A stretch of 64,000 bases of DNA from Variovorax sp. N23 (GTDB lineage Bacteria > Pseudomonadota > Gammaproteobacteria > Burkholderiales > Burkholderiaceae_C), in contig NZ_JAOOPY010000014.1 of assembly GCF_025486315.1 (NCBI RefSeq), positions 62,001-126,000 of the forward strand, given 5' to 3'. The notes below the pieces were generated by a model. The model did not search any database. It saw nothing but the letters and a program-made list of their open reading frames with translations, and was not told where the DNA came from. This document shows, one piece after another, positions 25,506-33,783 of this stretch; the first letter of the stretch is position 1, and each line of letters begins with the position of its first letter. The translations under genes and the position numbers were made by a program.

Positions 25506-26942
25506 ATGACCATCACCATTCATCCTGTCGTCCTGTGCGGCGGCAGCGGCACCCGGCTTTGGCCGCTTTCGCGCAAGGCGTTGCCCAAGCAGTTCGCGCC
25601 GCTGATCGACAACAAGAGCCTGCTCCAGCTCACCCTGGAGCGGCTGCGCGAACTGAACAGCGACATCTGCTGCGTGGCGTCGGACGAGCACCGGTTTCTG
25701 GTGCAAGAGGCGTTGGACGCCGCCAAAGTCCAGGGCAAGCAGATCCTCGAACCGGTGGCGCGCAACACCGCGGCCGCGATGGCTGCAGCCGCCCTGCTCG
25801 CGGACGCCGACGACCTGCTGCTCTTCGCGCCGGCCGATCACCACATCCCGGACGCCGCCCTCTTCGCCCAGACGGTGCGAAACGGCGTCGACGCGGCGCT
25901 GGCAGGCCACATCGTGACCTTCGGCGTGGTGCCGAGCTTCCCCAGCACGGCCTATGGCTACATCGAGTCCGGCGCGGCGCTGGCCGGTGCAGTCGATGGC
26001 GCCGGGCGCGCAGTGGTGCGCTTCGTCGAGAAGCCGACCGCCGAGGTGGCGCAGGCTCTGCTGCTCAAGGGCGGCTACTTCTGGAACGCCGGCATTTTCC
26101 TGGTGCAGGCGCGTGTGCTGATCGACGCGCTGCGCCAGCACGCGCCGGACATCCTGGCCGCCTGCCAGCAAGCGACCAACGCACCGGACGTCGACGGCAG
26201 CTTCGTGCGCCTGAACCGCGAAGCCTTCGAGGCCTGCCGCAGCGACAGCATCGACTACGCCGTGCTCGAAAAACACGCCCACATCGCCGTGATTCCGTTC
26301 GCCGGCGCCTGGAGCGACGTGGGCAGCTGGAACGCCGTGGCCAACCTGTACCCGGCCAATGAAGACGGCAACCGGCTCAGCGGCATGGCCAGCGCCCTGA
26401 ATGCGCGCAACACCTTCGTGCACGCGCCGATCCGCCCCGTGGTCGCCCTGGGCACCGAAGACCTGATCATCGTGGACACGCAAGACGCCCTGCTGGTCGC
26501 CAGCACCGCCTGCGCCGAACAGGTGAAGGACGTGGTCGCCATGCTCAACCGAGAAGGCCGCCTCGAAGCGACCGAGCACCGCCGCGTCGCACGCCCATGG
26601 GGCGCCTACGACAGCGTCGACGCTGCAGAGCGTTTCCAGGTCAAGCGGCTGACGGTCAAGCCGGGCGCCAAGCTGTCGCTGCAGATGCACCACCACCGCG
26701 CGGAACACTGGGTGGTGGTCAAGGGCACCGCCAAGGTGACGCGCGACGACGAGACGATCCTCGTGCGCGAGAACGAGTCGGTCTATATTCCCCTGGGCGC
26801 CGTGCACCGGCTGGAGAACCCCGGAAAGATCATGCTCGAAGTGATCGAGGTGCAGTCCGGCGGCTACCTCGGAGAGGACGACATCGTCCGATTCGACGAC
26901 ACCTACGGCCGTGTCACCCCTATCACCGCAAAAACAAAATAA
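25506..26942 (+). CDS. manC: Mannose-1-phosphate guanylyltransferase / mannose-6-phosphate isomerase
   Basis: A 478-residue bifunctional type II phosphomannose isomerase / GDP-mannose pyrophosphorylase. The N-terminal CGGSGTRLWPLSRKALPKQF is the pyrophosphorylase signature. FVEKPTAEVAQ and WNAGIFLVQA follow. The C-terminal cupin (isomerase) has LQMHHHRAEHWVVVKGTAKV. It makes GDP-mannose for the adjacent gmd. The ATG at 25506 is used. The in-frame ATG at 25443 would add 21 residues with no family resemblance. It is transcribed away from the rml operon. Confidence 0.94.
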   Translation: MTITIHPVVLCGGSGTRLWPLSRKALPKQFAPLIDNKSLLQLTLERLRELNSDICCVASDEHRFLVQEALDAAKVQGKQILEPVARNTAAAMAAAALLADADDLLLFAPADHHIPDAALFAQTVRNGVDAALAGHIVTFGVVPSFPSTAYGYIESGAALAGAVDGAGRAVVRFVEKPTAEVAQALLLKGGYFWNAGIFLVQARVLIDALRQHAPDILAACQQATNAPDVDGSFVRLNREAFEACRSDSIDYAVLEKHAHIAVIPFAGAWSDVGSWNAVANLYPANEDGNRLSGMASALNARNTFVHAPIRPVVALGTEDLIIVDTQDALLVASTACAEQVKDVVAMLNREGRLEATEHRRVARPWGAYDSVDAAERFQVKRLTVKPGAKLSLQMHHHRAEHWVVVKGTAKVTRDDETILVRENESVYIPLGAVHRLENPGKIMLEVIEVQSGGYLGEDDIVRFDDTYGRVTPITAKTK

Positions 26943-26950
26943 CGTTAGCC

Positions 26951-28075
26951 ATGACCGCAAAGAAAGCACTCATCACCGGCATCACCGGCCAGGACGGCTC
27001 CTACCTCGCCGAATTTCTGCTGGAGAAGGGCTACGAGGTCCACGGCATCAAGCGCCGCGCCTCGTCGTTCAACACCGAACGCATCGACCACCTGTACCAG
27101 GACCCGCACGAAAGGAACCGCAAGCTGCACCTGCACTATGGCGACCTGACGGACACCAGCAACCTGACGCGCATCGTGCAGCAGGTGCAGCCCGACGAGA
27201 TCTACAACCTTGGCGCACAGAGCCACGTGGCGGTGAGCTTCGAGGCGCCCGAATACACGGCCGACGTCGACGCGATCGGCACCCTGCGCCTGCTTGAGGC
27301 GGTGCGCCTGCTCGGCATGCAGGACAAGACCCGCTTCTACCAGGCCAGCACCAGCGAGCTGTACGGCCTGGTGCAGGAGATCCCCCAGCGCGAGAGCACG
27401 CCCTTCTACCCGCGCAGCCCCTACGGCGTGGCCAAGCTCTACGCCTACTGGATCACCAAGAACTACCGCGAGGCGTACGGCATGTACGCCTGCAACGGCA
27501 TCCTGTTCAACCACGAAAGCCCGCGGCGCGGCGAGACTTTCGTGACGCGCAAGATCACCCGCGGCATCTGCAACATCGCCCAGGGCCTGGAGCAGTGCCT
27601 GTTCGTCGGCAACCTCGATGCGCTGCGCGACTGGGGCCATGCCAAGGACTACGTCCGCATGCAATGGATGATGCTGCAGCAGGGCGAAGCCAAGGACTAC
27701 GTGATCGCCACCGGCGTGCAGTACAGCGTGCGCGACTTCGTGCGCAAGACGGCGGCCGAACTCGGCATCACGCTCGACTTCGTCGGCACAGGCGTCGAAG
27801 AGAAGGCCGTGGTGCGCAGCATCGAGGGCACCGACGCGCCGGGCGTGAAGCCAGGCGACGTGATCGTGTCGGTCGACCCGCGCTACTTCCGCCCGGCCGA
27901 AGTCGAGACGCTGCTGGGCGACCCGGCCCTGGCCAAGCAGGACCTGGGCTGGATCCCCGAGATCACGCTGGACGAGATGATCAGCGAGATGGTCGCCAAC
28001 GACCTCGAGGCCGCGCGCCAGCATTCGCTGCTCAAGAAACACGGCTACAGCGTAGCGGTCAGCCGCGAACACTGA
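26951..28075 (+). CDS. gmd: GDP-mannose 4,6-dehydratase
   Basis: A 374-residue SDR enzyme. KALITGITGQDGSYLAEFLL is the nucleotide-binding start, QASTSELYG holds the catalytic Thr and Glu, and SPYGVAKLYAYW the YxxxK pair. FNHESPRRGETFVTRKITR is typical Gmd. It converts GDP-D-mannose to GDP-4-keto-6-deoxy-D-mannose, the precursor of GDP-D-rhamnose or GDP-L-fucose. It begins 9 nt after manC ends, so the two form one transcript. The dedicated reductase (Rmd or Fcl) is not adjacent; see the epimerase at 14305. The full length matches the family. Confidence 0.95.
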   Translation: MTAKKALITGITGQDGSYLAEFLLEKGYEVHGIKRRASSFNTERIDHLYQDPHERNRKLHLHYGDLTDTSNLTRIVQQVQPDEIYNLGAQSHVAVSFEAPEYTADVDAIGTLRLLEAVRLLGMQDKTRFYQASTSELYGLVQEIPQRESTPFYPRSPYGVAKLYAYWITKNYREAYGMYACNGILFNHESPRRGETFVTRKITRGICNIAQGLEQCLFVGNLDALRDWGHAKDYVRMQWMMLQQGEAKDYVIATGVQYSVRDFVRKTAAELGITLDFVGTGVEEKAVVRSIEGTDAPGVKPGDVIVSVDPRYFRPAEVETLLGDPALAKQDLGWIPEITLDEMISEMVANDLEAARQHSLLKKHGYSVAVSREH

Positions 28076-28085
28076 AGGCACCCCC

Positions 28086-28580
28086 ATGGCCACCCAGGAC
28101 GACAAGTCCAAGGACCCCATCAAGGACTCGGCGCAGCAGATCTGGCTGGCCGGGCTCGGGGCCTTCGCCAAGATGCAGCAGGAGGGCAGCAAGGCCTTCG
28201 AGGCGCTGGTGAAGGACGGCGCCGGTCTTCAGAAGAAGACGCAGCAGGCGGCCGAAGAAACGCTGAGCCAGGCCCAGACCCGCATGGCCGGGCTGGCCAG
28301 CGAGTTCGGCGCGAAGGCCAGCGGCGGCTTCGGGAAGCTGGAGAACATTTTCGAGGAACGGGTGGCACGGGCGCTGGAACACCTGGGCGTTCCGTCGGCC
28401 GCCGAAGTCGCAGCGCTGCGGGCTCGCGTCGAAGAGCTCGAGGCACGGCTGGCCACGCAGAAGCCCGCGGCGGCAGCGTCGCGCAAGCCGCCGAGCCGCG
28501 GTTCGGCCAAGGCCGGTGCTGCAGCCGCCAAGGCCGCGAAGCCATCGCGCCGCCGTGCGCCGCGTGCAGACAAACCCTGA
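28086..28580 (+). CDS. Phasin-family polyhydroxyalkanoate granule-associated protein
   Basis: A 164-residue protein whose first 115 residues fit the PhaI/PhaF-type phasin domain: IWLAGLGAFAKMQQEGSKAF, a long amphipathic helix, then an ALRARVEELEARL coiled coil. The Lys/Ala/Arg-rich tail (KAGAAAAKAAKPSRRRA) resembles the histone-like C-terminus of PhaF, which may bind DNA. Phasins coat PHA granules and help segregate them. It follows gmd by 10 nt with AAGG before the ATG. This is probably a read-through neighbour rather than a polysaccharide gene. Confidence 0.85.
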   Translation: MATQDDKSKDPIKDSAQQIWLAGLGAFAKMQQEGSKAFEALVKDGAGLQKKTQQAAEETLSQAQTRMAGLASEFGAKASGGFGKLENIFEERVARALEHLGVPSAAEVAALRARVEELEARLATQKPAAAASRKPPSRGSAKAGAAAAKAAKPSRRRAPRADKP

Positions 28581-28677
28581 TCCGGCCCCTGCGACCCTGA
28601 TCCGGGGGCACGACCCGCATGCGCACACGCCCCCCTTTGCGCTAGAGTGGCCCCCAAGAGACAACCGGGGCTTCCAC

Positions 28678-29352
28678 ATGGCCAAGAAGGCGCCGCGCCG
28701 CACTGCCGAGCGCATCCTCGAAGCAGCGCTCGACCTGTTCAATCGCTTCGGCGAGCCGAACGTGTCGACCACGCTCGTGGCCGGCGAACTGAACATCAGC
28801 CCCGGCAATCTCTACTACCACTACCCGGCCAAGGATGAGCTGATCAACCGGCTCTACAGCCAGTACGAGGCGGAGCTGGACGAACTGCTGCATGCGAGCG
28901 AAGGCGTGCACGACGTGGAAGATGCCTGGTTCTTCATGCACAGCCTGTTCGAGCTGCTGTGGCGCTACCGCTTCCTCTATCGCGACCTGAACGACCTGCT
29001 GAGCAACAACCGCCATCTCGAGACGCAATTCCAGCTGGTGCTGCAGAAGAAGGCGGCGGCCATCCGGACGCTGCTGGCCGGGCTGGACGCCGCGGGCCAC
29101 CTGGGCATCGACCCGCGCGAGGTCGACACGCTGGCGCAGAGCATGGTGGTGGTGCTGACCTACTGGCTGAGCTACGAGTACGTGCGCAACCCGCGCGAGG
29201 CGCTCGAGCCGGCCCATGCGCAGAGCGCGCTGATGCGCGGCGCGCACCACACGCTGCACCTGATGGCGCCCTACCTCGCTCCCGAGCAGCGGCGGCATCT
29301 TCTGACGCTCAGCAGCGCCTACGAGCGCGACGATCTGGCGCTGGCCGCCTGA
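28678..29352 (+). CDS. TetR-family transcriptional regulator
   Basis: A 224-residue regulator. Residues 1 to about 55 are the TetR helix-turn-helix domain: RTAERILEAALDLFNRFGEPNVSTTLVAGELNISPGNLYYHYPAKDEL. The C-terminal ligand domain is helical and unassigned. Given the phasin directly upstream it may control PHA or fatty-acid metabolism, but this is inferred from position only. A repeated 12-nt sequence (ACCCTGATCCGG at 28574 and 28594) lies in the short gap upstream. ATG at 28678 is used; an in-frame start upstream would overlap the phasin. Confidence 0.88.
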   Translation: MAKKAPRRTAERILEAALDLFNRFGEPNVSTTLVAGELNISPGNLYYHYPAKDELINRLYSQYEAELDELLHASEGVHDVEDAWFFMHSLFELLWRYRFLYRDLNDLLSNNRHLETQFQLVLQKKAAAIRTLLAGLDAAGHLGIDPREVDTLAQSMVVVLTYWLSYEYVRNPREALEPAHAQSALMRGAHHTLHLMAPYLAPEQRRHLLTLSSAYERDDLALAA

Positions 29353-29393
29353 TCGATCCCGACCCACCCGCCCCACACCAGGAGCAAGACGCC

Positions 29394-30230
29394 ATGACTC
29401 CCGATATGCGTCCCGTGTCGCTGCTCCCGCCCGGCTGCCATGCGCCGACCGCGCAGGCCGGCCGATGGGCACCGCTGCCCTATGCCGACCTGCCGCGCTT
29501 CGATACGCAGCGCCTGCTCGCCGCCTGGCCGCGCCTGCATGCCGGCAACCCGCTGGCCCCGCCCGAGCCGGGGCCGCTGGCCGACGGCTGGGTCTGCTAT
29601 CACAACGGCGAGTTCGAACGTGCCGCCGCCATCGGCCTGCAGCTCGGCACCGACGGCCTGATGCTGGCCAACCAGGCGACCGCGATCTACGCCAACTACC
29701 TCGAGCCGCGCGAGACGGTGCGCCTGGCGCTCTTCCTGCAGGTGGCCGAGCGCGCCGCGGGGCACGCCGCCGCCGAGCCGGGCAACGCCCACGCGCTTTT
29801 CTGGGAAGCCTATGCGCTGGGCCGCTATGCCCAGGGCATCAGCGTGGCCCGTGCGCTGGCGCAGGGGCTGGGCACCAAGGTCAAGACGGTGCTGGAGCGC
29901 GTGATCGCGCTGGAGCCGCAACACGCCGATGCCTACATCGCGCTGGGCGCCTTCCATGCCGAGGTGATCGACAAGGTCGGCGCGCTGGTCGGCTGCATGA
30001 CCTATGGCGTGCGCGCCGAAGCCGCGGTCGCGCTGTTCGAGCGCGGGCTGGCCTTGAACCCCTCGTCGGCCAGCGGCTGGATGGAATACGCGCGCGGCCT
30101 GCTGATGCTCGAAGGCGACGGGCGCCTGCCCGAGGCCACTCGGCTCTACGAGAAGGCGGCGGCCGTCGTGCCGGCCGATGCGCGCGAGCGCCTGGACGTC
30201 GAACTCGCTCGGGCCGGCCTGACGGATTAG
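29394..30230 (+). CDS. Uncharacterised TPR-like protein
   Basis: A 278-residue predicted cytoplasmic protein that I do not assign to a named family. Helical repeats of about 34 residues are suggested (DGWVCYHNGEFERAAAIGLQL, VKTVLERVIALEPQHADAYIAL, AVALFERGLALNPSSASGWMEY, ATRLYEKAAAVVPADA), each with the Ala/Gly/Pro spacing of tetratricopeptide units. It is probably a protein-interaction scaffold. GGAGC upstream of the ATG at 29394 supports the start. It follows the TetR gene by 41 nt and precedes the acyl-CoA-binding protein, so the three may be co-transcribed. Confidence 0.7.
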   Translation: MTPDMRPVSLLPPGCHAPTAQAGRWAPLPYADLPRFDTQRLLAAWPRLHAGNPLAPPEPGPLADGWVCYHNGEFERAAAIGLQLGTDGLMLANQATAIYANYLEPRETVRLALFLQVAERAAGHAAAEPGNAHALFWEAYALGRYAQGISVARALAQGLGTKVKTVLERVIALEPQHADAYIALGAFHAEVIDKVGALVGCMTYGVRAEAAVALFERGLALNPSSASGWMEYARGLLMLEGDGRLPEATRLYEKAAAVVPADARERLDVELARAGLTD

Positions 30231-30271
30231 GGCTCGCTTAAGATGCCCAGCCCTTTCGCCAACGCCCGCCC

Positions 30272-30529
30272 ATGTCCGACCTGAACTCCCTTTTCGAGGC
30301 CGCCCAGGCCAACGCCCAGCTGTTGCCCGAACGCCCGGACAACCCGACGCTGCTGAAGATCTACGGCCTGTTCAAACAGGCCACCGAAGGCGACAACGCC
30401 GCCAAGCGGCCGAGCTTCAGCGACGTGGTGGCGCGCGCCAAGTGGGACGCGTGGACCGCGCAGAAGGGCCTGTCGGCGGACGAGGCGAAGCAGAAGTACG
30501 TCGAACTGATCGACTCACTGCGCGGCTGA
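30272..30529 (+). CDS. Acyl-CoA-binding protein
   Basis: An 85-residue ACBP, full length for the family. LKIYGLFKQATEGDN is the helix-2 signature with the ligand-contacting Tyr and Lys, and AKWDAWTAQKGLSADEAKQKYVELI is the helix 3-4 signature. It binds long-chain acyl-CoA esters and buffers or delivers them. Its position near a phasin and a TetR regulator fits lipid/PHA metabolism. The 3' end overlaps the convergent peptidase gene by 15 nt. Confidence 0.92.
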   Translation: MSDLNSLFEAAQANAQLLPERPDNPTLLKIYGLFKQATEGDNAAKRPSFSDVVARAKWDAWTAQKGLSADEAKQKYVELIDSLRG

Positions 30530-31633
30530 AGGCTGCGCTGCCCGCGCGGTGTGGGTCGGCGGGGCCACGCCCTGCAGCGCGGCGTGGCGCTCGTCCTTCG
30601 GCAACGCCGCGAGCTTCCTGACGGCCGCATAGAAGCGCGGCCAGTCGCGGCCCTCGCGCTCGAACAGCGCCTCGAAGCCAGGCACCAGGTCGTCGTAGGC
30701 CGCCTGCGCGCCGAAGGTGGCGTTGTTGGCCCGCGCGGCCCAGGCGTCGTAGGCCGCCTGGCGCTGCGGCGGCCAGCCCTTGCGCAGCGCCGCGAAGTCG
30801 GCGCGGAAGGCGTCCATCGCCTCGCGCTTCATCGCCTCCACCGCCGCCCAGTCCTTCGCCTTGGCCTGCGGCGAGGTGTAGACCGCCTGCAGCCGCCGCC
30901 GCGTGGCGAAGGTGAGCGCGCGGAACTGCTGGCGCCGCGCGTCGTACTGCGCGTACTCGGCGCGCGCCGCCTCGCCAGCCTCGGTCGCGAGCCAGCGGGC
31001 GCCGCCGATGCGCTCGACCGCGGTGGCGAAGGATTCGTTGAAGAGCGTATCGCCCGACACGTAGAGCAGCTGGTGCGACAGCTCGTGGAAGATCAGCCGT
31101 GCCAGCTCGCCCTCGGGGTAGCCGATGAAGGTGCTCAGCAGCGGGTCGCCGCCGGCCCAGTTGAGCCAGCCCAGCGTCGAATACGCCGGCACCGGGTAGA
31201 CGGCGGCTTCCCGCCCCTGCGCACGCTGGGCGTCGGCCTCGGCCTTCGCCTGCGCCTCGTCGTAGTAGCCGCGGTAGCCGACACAGCCCGCCACGGGAAA
31301 GCACCAGGTCTCGAGCGTCAGCGAATACGGCGGCGCGGCCACCACGTTCCAGACCGCCGCGTTGCGGTGCAGGTCGGCGTAGCCGGTGTAGCTGGGGTTG
31401 TCCGGCAGGTGCAGCTCGGTCACGGCGAAGCGGCGGATGCGCTGGGTGAGTTCGAGCTTGGCCTTGAGCGCCGCGGGCGTGGCCGGGTCGTCGAGCCACT
31501 GCGGCACCGGCCGCGCCGCGCGCATCACGCCAATGTGGCCGCTGGCCGACTGCCAGTAGTAGCCGAGGTCGGCGCAGCCGGCGAGCAGACCGGTCGCCAG
31601 CAGCACGAAGACGGCGGCAACGCGCCGTGCCAT
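30515..31633 (-). CDS. Predicted lipoprotein aminopeptidase (zinc HExxH)
   Basis: A 372-residue protein with a lipoprotein signal: MARRVAAVFVLLATGLLAGC, lipobox cysteine at residue 20. It fits the bacterial predicted-aminopeptidase family (PF10023), with the RLIFHELSHQLLY zinc motif (HELSH) followed about 16 residues later by FNESFAT, whose Glu would be the third ligand. An upstream ATG at 31648 is possible but puts an acidic residue in the signal n-region and overlaps the oxidoreductase by 11 nt. 31633 is chosen, though neither start has a strong ribosome site. It sits just downstream of, and probably in one unit with, the molybdopterin oxidoreductase. Confidence 0.82.
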   Translation of the reverse strand: MARRVAAVFVLLATGLLAGCADLGYYWQSASGHIGVMRAARPVPQWLDDPATPAALKAKLELTQRIRRFAVTELHLPDNPSYTGYADLHRNAAVWNVVAAPPYSLTLETWCFPVAGCVGYRGYYDEAQAKAEADAQRAQGREAAVYPVPAYSTLGWLNWAGGDPLLSTFIGYPEGELARLIFHELSHQLLYVSGDTLFNESFATAVERIGGARWLATEAGEAARAEYAQYDARRQQFRALTFATRRRLQAVYTSPQAKAKDWAAVEAMKREAMDAFRADFAALRKGWPPQRQAAYDAWAARANNATFGAQAAYDDLVPGFEALFEREGRDWPRFYAAVRKLAALPKDERHAALQGVAPPTHTARAAQPSAAQ

Positions 31634-31637
31634 CGCC

Positions 31638-33725
31638 TCAGCCAGCATCGCTTGGCTCGACTTGGACCAGGCAGTCGTAAAAGGTCGGTCCCCGCCCGAT
31701 GTCGGTCAGGCGCTGGCTGGTGAGCTGGTTGACGTTGGTGCCGTCGAAGCCCAGCTTGCGCCACCAGATGCCCATGCCGTGCACCACGCCCGGCCGCGCG
31801 CGGCGCGATACCTCGGCGCGGCAGCGGTGCTCGCCGCGCTGGTTGAACACGCGCACCATCGCGCCGTCGACGATGCCGCGGGCGGCCGCGTCGTCGGCGT
31901 GGATCTCCAGCAGCGGCTCGCCCTCGATGGCGCGCAGGCTGGTCACGTTGACGAAGGTGGAGTTGAGGAAGTTGCGCGCCGGCGGCGAGATCATCGCGAG
32001 CGGGAACTGCGCCGAGCTGCCCACCGCCTCGTGGTTCGGCACATGGTCGGGCAGACCGTCCTGGCCCTGGGCGGCGAGGCGTTCGCTGAAGAATTCGCAG
32101 CGGCCCGAGGGGGTCGGGAAGTTGCCCTCGGCGTAGGGCGCGTCGGGCAGGCGCAGCGTGGTGAAACCGTCGCGGTGCAGCTGCGCGACATCGATCGCAC
32201 CGGGCGCAAAGGCGGCGGCGCACAGGGCCTCGTCGTCGTCCGAAAAGCAGGGCTCGTCGAAGCCCATGCGACGTGCCAGCTCGCGGAACACCCAGGCGTT
32301 GCTGCGCGCCTCGCCTCGCGGCGCCACGGCCGGGCGGTTGAGCAGCACGTCGGTGTGACCGTAGCTGGTGTGGATGTCCCAGTGCTCGATCTGCACCGTG
32401 GCCGGCAGCAGGTAGTCGGCGTAGTCGGCCGTGTCGGTGCGGAACTGCTCGAGCACCACGGTGAACAGGTCCTCGCGCGCGAAGCCGGCGGCGACCTTGC
32501 CCGACTCCGGCGCCACGGCGACCGGGTTGCTGTTGTAGACCACGACCGCCTTCACCGGAGGCCCGTTCGACAGCGCGGGCGCGTCACCGGTGAGCGCATC
32601 GCCGATGCAGCTCATGTTGATGGTGCGCGGCCGGCGTCCGGCCAGCAGGTCGGGCCGCTGCAGCGCGGCGCGGTCGACCGGGTACAGCCCCGAGCTGCTC
32701 AGCAGCAGGCCGCCCGCACGATGCCGCCAGGCGCCGACCAGCGCCGGCAGGCAGGCGATGGCGCGCGCCGCATTGCCGCCGCCGTGCACCCGCTGCATGC
32801 CGTAGTTCAGGCGGATGGCGGCAGGCTTCGTCTGCCCGTAGTCGCGGGCCAGCGCCACGATCTGCGCCTCGGGCACGCCGCACACCGCGGCGGCGCGGGC
32901 CGGCGGCCATTGCAGGGCGCGCTCGCGCAGCGCGTCCCAGCCGACGGTGTGGCGCGCGATGTAGTCGTGGTCGAGCCAGTCGTGGACGATCAGCTCGTGC
33001 ATCAACGCCAGCGCCAGCGCGCCGTCGGTGCCCGGCAGCAGCGCGATGTGCGCGTCGCACTTGTCGGCGGTTTCGGTCTTGCGGGGGTCGATGCACACCA
33101 GCTTCGCGCCGGCGCGCCGGGCCGCCTGCGCGTGGCGCCAGAAGTGCAGGTTGCTGGCGATCGAGTTGCTGCCCCAGATGAGGATCAGCTTCGACTCGGC
33201 GAAGAACTCGACCCGCATGCCCACCTTGCCGCCCAGGGTCAGGCTCAGGGCCTCGCCGCCGGCGGTGGAGCAGATCGTGCGGTCCAGCAGCGACGCGCCG
33301 AGCTTGTGGAAAAAACGACGATCCATCGATTCGCCCTGCACCAAACCCATGGTGCCGGCGTAGCTGTAGGGCAAAATCGTTTCTGAACTGTTACTTTCGG
33401 TTAGATTCTGCAACCGGCGTGCGATGTCGTCGAGCGCGGTGTCCCAGCTGACGCGCTCGAACTGCCCGGCGCCCTTGGGGCCGACGCGCTTCATCGGGTA
33501 GAGCAGCCGATCGGGGTGCGCCGTCCGCTCGAGGTAGCGGGACACCTTGGTGCACAGCACGCCGCCCGTGTGCCGATGGTCCGGGTTGCCCTGCAGCTTG
33601 ACGGCCTGGCCGTCCTGCACGGTGGTGACCAGCGCGCAGGTGTCGGGACAGTCGTGCGGACAGGCGCCCAGCACGGTGACCGAGGGGGTGGGAGACGTCG
33701 AAGAAGAAGCGGTGGCAGCGACCAT
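31638..33725 (-). CDS. Molybdopterin-dependent oxidoreductase
   Basis: A 695-residue protein of the DMSO-reductase superfamily. The N-terminal CPHDCPDTCALV followed by GGVLCTKVSRY supplies the four cysteines of a [4Fe-4S] cluster. The middle holds the molybdopterin domains (LILIWGSNSIASNLHFW, KLVCIDPRKTETADKCD). The C-terminal dinucleotide-binding domain has NVTSLRAIEGEPLLEIHADDA. It has no Tat signal, so it is probably cytoplasmic. The substrate is not identifiable; related proteins are annotated only as anaerobic dehydrogenases. Confidence 0.88.
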   Translation of the reverse strand: MVAATASSSTSPTPSVTVLGACPHDCPDTCALVTTVQDGQAVKLQGNPDHRHTGGVLCTKVSRYLERTAHPDRLLYPMKRVGPKGAGQFERVSWDTALDDIARRLQNLTESNSSETILPYSYAGTMGLVQGESMDRRFFHKLGASLLDRTICSTAGGEALSLTLGGKVGMRVEFFAESKLILIWGSNSIASNLHFWRHAQAARRAGAKLVCIDPRKTETADKCDAHIALLPGTDGALALALMHELIVHDWLDHDYIARHTVGWDALRERALQWPPARAAAVCGVPEAQIVALARDYGQTKPAAIRLNYGMQRVHGGGNAARAIACLPALVGAWRHRAGGLLLSSSGLYPVDRAALQRPDLLAGRRPRTINMSCIGDALTGDAPALSNGPPVKAVVVYNSNPVAVAPESGKVAAGFAREDLFTVVLEQFRTDTADYADYLLPATVQIEHWDIHTSYGHTDVLLNRPAVAPRGEARSNAWVFRELARRMGFDEPCFSDDDEALCAAAFAPGAIDVAQLHRDGFTTLRLPDAPYAEGNFPTPSGRCEFFSERLAAQGQDGLPDHVPNHEAVGSSAQFPLAMISPPARNFLNSTFVNVTSLRAIEGEPLLEIHADDAAARGIVDGAMVRVFNQRGEHRCRAEVSRRARPGVVHGMGIWWRKLGFDGTNVNQLTSQRLTDIGRGPTFYDCLVQVEPSDAG

Positions 33726-33783
33726 CGGCCGAGTCTAGTTCCAGTCCTTGTTGTTGGCGCGAGCACGCGCGGAGGTTCGACCT

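Noticed and set aside
25323..26969. Long minus-strand open frame of 548 codons antisense to manC
   Set aside because: It has no recognisable domain, its composition is the mirror of manC, and manC on the plus strand carries all conserved motifs. High GC makes stop codons rare on the opposite strand.
28574..28605. 12-nt direct repeat ACCCTGATCCGG before the TetR gene as an operator
   Set aside because: TetR operators are inverted repeats, the first copy overlaps the phasin stop codon, and no promoter match adjoins it. It is mentioned only within the TetR entry.
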